The notes under the pieces were generated by a model that searched no databases, was not told the DNA's origin, and saw only the letters and a list, made by a program, of their open reading frames with translations. Shown here in pieces: positions 55,468 to 64,000 of a stretch of 64,000 bases of DNA. Location of the stretch: contig NC_090174.1 in the NCBI RefSeq assembly GCF_024679245.1, forward strand, positions 41,936,688-42,000,687, in the 5' to 3' direction. The first letter of the stretch is position 1. Each line of letters begins with the position of its first letter. The translations under genes were made by a program, and so were the position numbers. The stretch is from Pseudorasbora parva. Its lineage: Eukaryota; Chordata; Actinopteri; Cypriniformes; Gobionidae.

Positions 55468-57017
55468 CAGGGAGTGCAGAATTATTAGGCAAGTTGTATT
55501 TTTGAGGATTTATTTTATTATTGAACAACAACCATGTTCTCAATGAACACAAACTCATTAATATCAAAGCTGAATATTTTTGGAAGTTTTAGTTTTTAGT
55601 TTTTAGTTTTAGCTATTTTAGGGGGATATCTGTGACTATTACTGTGCATAATTATTAGGCAACTTAACAAAAAACAAATTTATACCCATTTCAATTATTT
55701 GTTTTTACCAGTGAAACCAATATAACATCTTAACATTCACAAATATACATTTCTGACATTCAATATACATTTCAAACCAAACAAAAACAAATCAGTGACC
55801 AATATAGCCACCTTTCTTTGCAAGGACACTCAAAAGCCTGCCATCCATGGATTCTGTCTGTTTTGATCTGTTCACCATCAACATTGCGTGCAGCAGCAAC
55901 CACAGCCTCCCAGACACTGTTCAGAGAGGTGTACTGTTTTCCCTCGTTTTAAATCGCACATTTGATGATGGACCACAGGTTCTCAATGGGGTTCAGATCA
56001 GGTGAACAAGGAGGCCATATCATTAGATTTTCTTCTTTTATACCCTTTCTTGCCAGCCACGCTGTGGAGTACTTGGACGCGTGTGATGGAGCATTGTCCT
56101 GCATGAAAATCATGTTTTTCTTGAAGGATGCAGACTTCTTCCTGTACCACTGCTTGAAGAAGGTGTCTTCCAGAAACTGGCAGTAGGACTGGGAGTTGAG
56201 CTTGACTCCATCCTCAACCCGAAAAGGCCCCACAAGCTCATCTTTGATGATACCAGCCCAAACCAGTACTCCACCTCCACCTTGCTGGCGTCTGAGTCGG
56301 ACTGGAGCTCTCTGCCCTTTACCAATCCAGCCACGGGCCCATCCATCTGGCCCATCAAGACCCATGGCTCTCATTTCATCAGTCCATAAAACCTTAGAAA
56401 AATCAGTCTTGAGATATTTCTTGGCCCAGTCTTGACGTTTCAGCTTGTGTGTCTTGTTCAGTGGTGGTCGACTTTCTGCCTTTCTTACCTTGGCCATGTC
56501 TCTGAGTATTGCACACCTTGTGCTTTTGGGCACTCCAGTGATGTTGCAGCTCTGAAATATGGCCAAACTGGTGGCAAGTGGCATCTTGGCAGCTGCACGC
56601 TTGACTTTTCTCAGTTCACGGGCAGTTATTTTGCGCCTTGGTTTTTCCAAAAAAAAAGTCCCTGTTGACTATTTTGAATGAAACACTTGATTGTTTGATG
56701 ATCACGCTTCAGAAGCTTGGCTATTTTAAGACTGCTGCATCCCTCTGCAATATATCTCACTATTTTTGACTTTTCTGAGCCTGTCAAGTCCTTCTTTTGA
56801 CCCATTTTGCCAAAGGAAAGGAAGTTGCCTAATAATTATGCACACCTGATATAGGGTGTTGATGTCATTAGACCACACCCCTTCTCATTACATGCACATC
56901 ACCTAATATGCTTAATTGGTAGTAGGCTTTCCAGCCTATACAGCTTGGAGTAAGACAACATGCATAACGGATGATGTGGTCAAAATATTCATTTGCCTAA
57001 TAATTCTGCACTCCCAG
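55468..57017 (-). mobile_element. Near-intact Tc1/mariner transposon, DD37E-like
   Basis: The ends CAGGGAGTGCAGAATTATT and, inverted, CTGGGAGTGCAGAATTATT are bordered by TA (55466..55467 and 57018..57019). At 1550 bp it is close to full length, with one transposase on the minus strand filling most of it. It is the best-preserved transposon in the window and lies in the inferred zmat4 intron. Confidence 0.92.
55792..56805 (-). pseudogene. Mariner-like transposase, few frameshifts
   Basis: It starts MGQKKDLTGSEKSKIVRYI at 56805 (helix-turn-helix: SSLKIAKLLKRDHQTIKCF). An indel in a T/A run near 56652 shifts the frame, after which 233 codons are open from 56650 to 55949. They include a second helix-turn-helix, KVLWTDEM (first Asp), FMQDNAPSHASK (second Asp) and [10 protein letters not shown] (Glu), with 37 residues between the last two. 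The C-terminus VWEAVVAAARNVDGEQIK follows after another shift near 55948 and a third near 55848, ending at TGA at 55794..55792. The catalytic triad is preserved, but the protein cannot be made as is. Confidence 0.9.
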
Positions 57018-57019
57018 TA

Positions 57020-57336
57020 TAAATATAATTTATTTAAAAAAACATTTTGACCGTTAAAAGACGTTTTGACCATTTGGCTGAGAATGATATTTAGAATAAA
57101 AATGTGAAGTAGATGGAACTGAACCAACAGCTTGCAGAATTCCTAGGGCACAATAAAATTTAACGATGCCTTCAGGGATATTATAACCTCAGGCTTCTAG
57201 TCTCGTCAGGGATCATAACACCACTGAACTGGGACATGCCCTGGGACATACTTACTGAGATCCCAATCTGTCGATCCTAAAGTTTAAACTTAAACTACTT
57301 AGAATAATAGTTAGACTATTATTCACTAACCATTAC

Positions 57337-57340
<4 letters not shown>
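57020..57340. other. No recognised feature
   Basis: AT-rich intronic spacer after the mariner-like element. Confidence 0.5.

Positions 57341-57384
<44 letters not shown>
57341..57384. repeat. (TG)n microsatellite
   Basis: About 22 TG units followed by ATGTATC-like variants. Confidence 0.95.
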
Positions 57385-57389
<5 letters not shown>

Positions 57390-57429
57390 ATCCATGTATC
57401 TATATATGTGTGTATGTATATATACATAT

Positions 57430-57690
57430 ATAGGCATAAGATTATGACCATTATGACTTGATGACCACTTTTACCGCCTCTTCATCATGGCACCTGTTTG
57501 TGGGTGGGATATATTTTTTACAAGGGACAAATTGTGATGGTTAGATGACTGGGTCAGAGCTTCTCTAAAACTGCAGCTCTTGTTGGGTGTTCCCGGTCTG
57601 CAGTGGTCAGTATCTTTCAAAAGTGGTCCAAGGAAGGAACAGTGCTGAACAAGTGACAGGGTCATAGTCTGCCAAGGCCTACTCACTAAA
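57430..57690 (+). pseudogene. 5' fragment of Tc1-like family 1
   Basis: AGGCATAAGATTATGACC is a family 1 terminus. Downstream, frames give [15 protein letters not shown], and in the matching frame VVSIFQKWSKEGT-like codons, the DNA-binding part seen also at 2103. It ends near CCTACTCAC with no catalytic region. Many substitutions show it is old. Confidence 0.7.
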
Positions 57691-57767
57691 CTTGGCCGAG
57701 CTCATGAAACGATTGCAATTTGATGACATCAGCACGTGGGATAGTAGCATATTCAAATGAGAGCTTT

Positions 57768-58062
57768 AAAGGGATAGTTTAAAAGTTGATGTTTATATGC
57801 TTACCCCCAGGGTATCCAAGATTTAGGGTGTGTTTGTTTCTTCAGTAGAACACAAATTAAGATTTTTAACTCACCCCGTTGCTCGTATAATGCATGTCAA
57901 AGGGGTCTAATAATAAACATAACCCCATAAACATAACAATAACTGGTAAGATATAGTTAACATGTAGTTTAAAGCAGCTTGCCCTGTCAGATTCTCTGAG
58001 CGATAGGCTTCTTGTGCTGACAGACAGATTATACACGTATACGTACATACTTGTTGTGTTTA
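57768..58062 (+). repeat. Single arm of a TTAA-type fold-back
   Basis: TTTAAAGGGATAGTTTAAAAG, GCTTACCCCCAGGGTATCC and CTTCAGTAGAACACAAATT match arms of the element at 23941..24738. No second arm is present before the duplication begins. Confidence 0.55.
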
Positions 58063-60069
58063 ATGCATTTTAAATGCGGTGCTTTCTTCAGTGCACAGCT
58101 TAACTTACATTTCACAGGTATATTCTCCATCTGTAAATTTTCAAAAGTCATGCAAATATGTCAATTTTTCTGTCAGGAGGACAGGACGAGCCCTCTGCAA
58201 GTAAATATATGCTAAAATTCAGGCTTCCGTGAACCAGCACCACCACGCACCAAACAGATGGAGCGCAATAATTTGGACTAAAATTATTACTACATGCCTA
58301 CATTATACAATGTATTTATTTATAGCCTTCAGTATCAACATTGTTTTTAGCACATAATTGGCCAGAATGTGAAATGAAATTATTAAAATAAATACAGATT
58401 TTTTTTTATCCAATTAGAAAATAGCAGGATATATACCATGTATCGCCATTCAACCAATATGTTGTGCCCAGCCCTATTAAGTATCCTGATATCCTGTGTT
58501 ATGCAGAAACCACATTTTAAATACTTATTAAAATGGTCGCTGTATAATGAATATTTTTTGTGTGATTATTTAGTACCCTGTTAAAATAATGTAATTACAT
58601 AATTACCATTAAATGTAACAAAGATATAATAAAGGCAGCATCAATTTTTATTTTATTTTTTATTTTATCTGAAAAAAGGTTAACAGTGATCAGATTGCTT
58701 ACAAATCAGTGAAGCTGATCGGGTTCGGAACCATGGATGTCTGTCTGTCTGTCTAGAGAACGAGTAAGCACGAGTAACCATGTGTATATGTCCACATGCT
58801 CTCTCCACTAATTCCTCCACATATCTAGTAATGCCAATACAGTACAGGACAAGCGCACTGTCAAGTTGAACATTTATGAACTTCAAGGCAACACTGGTTC
58901 ATCTATTTTTCACCTTTGGGACATCTGCCTGCCTGATGGTACAGTACAGACCTCGCTTTGACTCACTGAGCCAGGAAACCCAAGCATATGATTGCAGGGA
59001 GCCTTGAGAACAGAAAGATTCTGGACAGTGTTTCATGCATGAGCATAAGAGCAGAGGTCAAATTCAAAACATCCTGTCGTAATCAGCACATTATCAAGCA
59101 CTAACCTGTCGAACAGGCTTGAATCATGTTTTTATTGTAAATGTAAATGTTTTTGCCTCAGAGTTCCATGTGATTACATAAATTTGTCATTAGCTCTGCT
59201 GTGTGGATTTAAATATGGGAAAAATATGCTAAACAGCAATGAATGAGAAAAATATGCCCATATTTGTACAGTGACAGGCAGATGGCACCTAAGTGGTGGG
59301 TAATTCAGCAAACGTTGATTCACTTCTGCTGCAGAAAAAACACATCAACCATATCAAATTGAAAAAGCCCACGGCCAGTCCCCATATTTACCGGTGCAAA
59401 TAGAACACAACATAATTAAATTAGTATCTCACCTGATTATATTCAAATATGCTACTAATAATTACAGTACCTCAATTATGTGGTAAAAGCACCTTATATA
59501 GTTTAACCAAAATATAAAATTCACATATACACACATATTATTATTGTGCGACTGAACCCATCGTACAGCAGCAAAGTTTCGTGATTATTATGCAAGAATA
59601 TGAGAATAGTTCCTAGCCATATCAGTCTAAAAAAATCACAACTTTTAAATTTCCGTCAATCTTAGTACACAATGTAACTAAATTTTCGAGCGCGATGCTA
59701 ATGGTCTTATCCGATTCAATTATGTATGCTAAGTTTAAGCTATGCTAAAAGTGCTACTGCCAGATACAGAGATCGGCCGAATGAATTTGAAACCGGTAAA
59801 ACTCAACGGTTTAATTCTAAGGGACTTTGAAAAAAGCCTTTTTTTTTAAAAAGAAAAGAAAAAAAGTGGAGTGTTTCTTTCAGTCATTGCATTGCTAAAT
59901 AATAAAATAACTGTCTAAAAACACAAAGCAAGTTACCATTTTGTTTTGCTGAGAATATGGTGAAAGCCTCGGATTGATGTTACATATTAGAAGGTTTTGT
60001 GCAATGTTACATGCTTTGCAGTGTTATTATTGCCAGCATTTTGCTTGGAATGAGTAAACAGAAAATATA
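58063..60069. repeat. Tandem duplication, first (long) copy
   Basis: This 2007-bp unit consists of A (58063..58424), X (58425..59712) and B (59713..60069). A and B recur at once as 60069..60430 and 60430..60786, so far as I can read without mismatch. X contains a hAT-like end (TTGTGCCCAGCCCTA near 58472) and old repeat sequence. No gene is seen. Confidence 0.88.
59520..59880. repeat. Interspersed repeat
   Basis: CCCATCGTACAGCAGC, GAGCGCGATGCTAATGGTC, AGAGATCGGCCGAATG and AAAAAAAGTGGAGTGTTTC occur in an order I recall from multicopy cyprinid repeats. The piece 59713..59880 recurs in the duplication. Class unknown; no coding. Confidence 0.45.
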
Positions 60070-60786
60070 TGCATTTTAAATGCGGTGCTTTCTTCAGTGC
60101 ACAGCTTAACTTACATTTCACAGGTATATTCTCCATCTGTAAATTTTCAAAAGTCATGCAAATATGTCAATTTTTCTGTCAGGAGGACAGGACGAGCCCT
60201 CTGCAAGTAAATATATGCTAAAATTCAGGCTTCCGTGAACCAGCACCACCACGCACCAAACAGATGGAGCGCAATAATTTGGACTAAAATTATTACTACA
60301 TGCCTACATTATACAATGTATTTATTTATAGCCTTCAGTATCAACATTGTTTTTAGCACATAATTGGCCAGAATGTGAAATGAAATTATTAAAATAAATA
60401 CAGATTTTTTTTTATCCAATTAGAAAATAGATTCAATTATGTATGCTAAGTTTAAGCTATGCTAAAAGTGCTACTGCCAGATACAGAGATCGGCCGAATG
60501 AATTTGAAACCGGTAAAACTCAACGGTTTAATTCTAAGGGACTTTGAAAAAAGCCTTTTTTTTTAAAAAGAAAAGAAAAAAAGTGGAGTGTTTCTTTCAG
60601 TCATTGCATTGCTAAATAATAAAATAACTGTCTAAAAACACAAAGCAAGTTACCATTTTGTTTTGCTGAGAATATGGTGAAAGCCTCGGATTGATGTTAC
60701 ATATTAGAAGGTTTTGTGCAATGTTACATGCTTTGCAGTGTTATTATTGCCAGCATTTTGCTTGGAATGAGTAAACAGAAAATATA
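60069..60786. repeat. Tandem duplication, second copy lacking 1.29 kb
   Basis: A (362 bp) and B (357 bp) are joined directly, AGAAAATAG to ATTCAATTATG, without X. The lengths match the first copy exactly. This implies a tandem duplication followed by deletion of X, or an error in joining haplotypes during assembly. Confidence 0.85.
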
Positions 60787-63045
60787 AAATAAATACTGTA
60801 AATAAAATGTTCATCAAATGTTGTCAGCATGAAAACTGCAACATGATAGCTTTGTGAGACAGATTGCTTTGAAAAAAGAGGCCATCATGCATAATTCCAA
60901 CACTGTGAAATGACAGCTCAAATCACAAGGGCTTCCTCCACTGTCTATCAGAGTGTTGTGAAAGAGGAAAATAATCCCCATTTGCTGCCTCTTTCAAAAT
61001 GACTATGGATTGGCCCTCTAATGAGTCAGGTTTTTGTTCAGTGTTAAGTGTTAAAAGGATGGGTTGGATGAATGTGAGGGTGAAAATAGCAACTGCACAC
61101 TCGTACATGAGGAAAATGACTCGGAGTGAAGAGCAAAAGAGGAAGAGGGAAATGAGGTCTGCTCTTCAGTTCACTGCAGAAAAAAAACTAAATTTGACAG
61201 GCTTTAGACATCTATTACTGCACACCACAAACACCTCACTGTACGGATGCAGTTTAGTTTCAGAGCAGGAAACATTTATGAGCACTAAATATATCTGTAC
61301 AAACAAAACTGGGTCCTAAAAAGCCACCAAGGATGAAATATAAATAAAATTAAAAAATATGTGATAAAAGGAAAAACACCTTCACAGTAACAGCTATAAG
61401 AAAAGTAGAAATAGAAAATTAATAGATACACATGTAAATCAATCAATAGCTAACTGATATAAATTGATTTTCAAATATCATGTATTACATTTTTGCCTTA
61501 TTTAAATATAACTGCTGATCAACACCATGCTAGTTACAAAGAGATGTCTGTCTGTTTGTCCATCTATCTACCATCCATCCATCCATCCATCCATTCTATT
61601 TTAACCAACTGACTGAAATACATTTACAAATATATGTATTACATAACTATGTATGTATTGTCCTTATTTTGTTTAAATATCCTTTGATCAGTAAATCATT
61701 CTTCCAAGTTCAGAAGAAGCAATGACTCCAATTCTTTGTTAGTTCTTCATCAACTGCATAACCGCCCCAATCACTGCATACAGTTGAAGTTTACAGCTGT
61801 AAAACAAAAAACAAAAAAACTTTTGCATTTGTTATAATGTTTAACTGGAGTACACCACCTGGTTAGTGACCCCTTTTCTACAGCGCAGGAGAACCCATTG
61901 AAGTTTACTTGAAAAATAACGGTAGCCCTCCCTTTGTGTACTTTAAATAGAGAGGTGCTGCAATTCAAAGCTGCAGGAAAGAGAAAACGTGCCGTGCACT
62001 CACAGATACACACATGTATGCGAAAAACCACGCAGACGTACTGCTCAACAGAAAATCTATGAATATTTCATGATGTTGCGGTCTTCAAAGTGTGACTGCT
62101 GCCTCCCTCTCTGATGCTCTGAACAGCAGACAACATTCAAAGGATGCCCGGGACAGATATATGCAAAGAGAGAAAAGGCAGAAAAGTCTAAGGCAAGCAG
62201 ACAGAAGAAAAAAAAAGGGGAGGGATACTGAAATAGAGACAGAGGCAAGTGTTGTAGGTGTTAACGCTGTGTGTGAAAGATGAGCCTGCCACCAGCAGCT
62301 CCCAGCCCGATGAATTAGGCAGCAAGTTCTCCTGCAACATTCCCTTCTCTGCCAAATAACACACTCGCTCTCTCGCTGGCTGTTAGGGTGATTTGCCACA
62401 TCATTACTAATTGATAATCACGTTGGAGAGAAGCCATCAGAGGAGTACTACCGAACTCTGCAGTGTCTGCGCTGACATTTCCTGGCTGGAGTAATGACTA
62501 GGTGACATTAGTGAGAGACCTTGCAGGGAGGACAGTGAGAACGGGCAGCCAAGGGGAAAATTGCAGAGATGGTTAGCTTATCCATTTTTCCCTCCTTAAC
62601 CCAGCGAAGAGGAAATGTGTATGAAAGATCAGTTGTGGTGCCAGTATATACTGACTGGCTATTTCTACAGGTCCATTTTGGTCCAGGCCTTTCTGATGCA
62701 CACATGACAGTGTGACAATGAATGCAAACTGAAAGCATCAGAAATAATAACTGGATAGGAAGGACGGGGATGGTTGTAGCATCATCAGTTTAAAACTCAC
62801 CGAGTACAAATGTAAAGGTACAATTTTCACTCACTCTGGGGTCACACCTCTGAAGAAAGTACAGATTAATGTTAAATGACAGAATATCATATGGTTCAGC
62901 AGATTGTCTAGTTTCATTTGACATTTTAACATTTACTCAAAACTTTCACCTTCTGTTCAAAAGTTTAGGGTCAAATAGTTTTACTGTATTTTTGCAAAAT
63001 ATTATTGCTGAACTGTTTTCATATAGTTACAGTTACTCCTGTGAT
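60787..63045. other. Intronic sequence without recognised genes
   Basis: Holds a CATC/TGTC simple repeat at about 61546..61594 and A-rich runs. The part 62280..62520 (GCCAAATAACACACTCGC, CATCATTACTAATTGATAATC) is balanced and repeat-free and may be a conserved non-coding element. No exon with zinc finger residues was found on the minus strand. Confidence 0.4.
61568..61594. repeat. (CATC)n simple repeat
   Basis: CCATCCATCC repeats with a TGTC-rich run just upstream. Confidence 0.85.
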
Positions 63046-64000
63046 TAGGCCTTTCGCGATAAAGTCAATAAATCAATTAATCGCACAAAAAAAAAAAAAA
63101 AAAAATAGCTCACATTTTTTTTGGCCATGATAATTTCCACTTGCATGCTTGTTTGTTTTCCTCGTCTCTCTCGTTGACAGGTGCTGGTCTGATGAGACGT
63201 CATGCACAGCCAGATTCTTCTGGATCTCGTTCTTCGGTTGCGGAGCCACACGCAAAGTTACAAAATTTGACTTGCACACCGCCAAGTGGGGTCTCGCACA
63301 CTCCGCATTGACGTCATTTTTGCCGCGGGCACCTTCGCACTTGTGCGGACACGTCGAGTATAAACGAGGCTTAAAGCTACACTGAAGATGGTAGTTTGAT
63401 AAATGCAAGTTAATTATTCAGTTCAATCTTTGTGTCACATGAGTTCCTGTAGAGATAGCGATACACATTCTCCTTTTTTTGCCAAATAAATGAAAAGCAT
63501 GTCATCAATGTCTTCTCTCTTGCTGTTTCAAAATCTCACCTAGCTTTCCTCAGAGATGGTCAAGTCAAGTTCAGTTTGTGCAAGATTACATGATATAACT
63601 TTTTTTTAAATACTCTATCCTAAATTGTTGATAATTAGGCTATATGTGATATGTTGAAGCACGTTTCTGGAGTGTTAACGGTTTTGTGACCCTAAAACCG
63701 TGATATGAACCAAACCGTGGGTTTTGTGAACCGTGCCACCCCTAATATGCACCTAAAACAATCATCCATTGCAGTTTTCATCCATTGTTTTTGTTTTTTG
63801 TTAATTTATTGTGGATTTTTAAAATGTTTTTCGTTTTCAGTGTTAAATAGTCTAAAATTGATCTGTGAAAAATGTTACCTGCATTATTATGCCATTATCA
63901 TTATTTTAGATGAAAATTGTCTCAGAACGCCAATATTATCATATTGCAATTATTTTTCTGGCCAATTTATCGTCCAGCAAAATGTGTTATTGTGACAGGC
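63046..64000. mobile_element. hAT-like element, second copy, cut by the window end
   Basis: It starts TAGGCCTTTCGCGATAAAG with ATTAATCGCAC, and ends at the window edge in TGTTATTGTGACAGGC, the inverse of the 17915..18544 termini. Inside it matches that copy inverted (GATAATTTCCACTTGCATGC, GCGGAGCCACACGCAAAG). It also has a nested unit at about 63650..63745 ending GTGAACCGTGCCACCCC. No intact frame. Confidence 0.75.

Noticed and set aside
56196..56668. Plus-strand frames of 78 to 79 codons with Pro/Ser-rich products
   Set aside because: They are antisense shadows of the mariner-type transposase.
62085..62399. Frames on both strands around 62090..62400
   Set aside because: Neither shows zinc finger residues or splice sites expected for an upstream zmat4 exon.

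Overview
The window is vertebrate, almost certainly teleost and most likely cyprinid, nuclear DNA. The signs are AT-rich intron-like sequence, long (CA)n, (TG)n and (TA)n microsatellites, a tRNA-derived V-SINE, L2-type LINE tails, several Tc1/mariner families and many hAT-like and TTAA-flanked elements nested in one another. There are no operons, ribosome binding sites, CRISPR arrays or prokaryotic genes. Most long reading frames are transposase relics or chance frames in repeats.

Only one convincing host exon was found: minus strand 51011..51111. It has a good splice acceptor and encodes a U1/matrin-type zinc finger matching, from memory, the C-terminal finger of ZMAT4. If so, 51112..64000 is zmat4 intron (transcribed right to left) and 1..51010 is the 3' flank, unless a donor-like site at the stop codon is used.

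Layout. 1..4120: an inverted pair of (CA)n-ended repeats, one interrupted by an L2 tail, then two Tc1 relics abutting at one TA. 4705..9329: a hAT-like element split by a TTAA-flanked transposon with a THAP exon and a divergent second exon, then a fold-back and the first copy of a family carrying a RecQ-helicase-like fragment. 10432..15018: (TA)n, a deleted LINE, a Tc1 fragment and a complete-ended but internally deleted DD34E Tc1. 16882..24738: TTAA elements, a hAT-like element, LTR-like pieces, RecQ-like copy 2 and a fold-back nested in a fold-back. 24743..28119 is mostly unique. 28124..32783: three adjoining or nested DNA transposons. 33175..40631: repeat ends, (CA)n, RecQ-like copies 3 and 4, and a long-TIR element holding a minisatellite. 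41143..48466: a hAT-like element with perfect 8-bp target duplications, Tc1 scraps, and a 3.2-kb hAT-like element with a second one nested inside it. 51011..64000: the zmat4 exon and intron with a V-SINE, a nearly intact mariner-like transposase (37 residues between the second D and the E), an apparently exact tandem duplication and a hAT-like element running off the end.

The elements do not work together as a system. The window records successive insertions whose order can be read from nesting. The most unusual items are the RecQ-like family with a Walker A Lys-to-Glu change in all four copies, the THAP/second-exon transposon, and the 2-kb duplication whose second copy lacks 1.29 kb. Family names come from motif recognition and memory; no database was searched.
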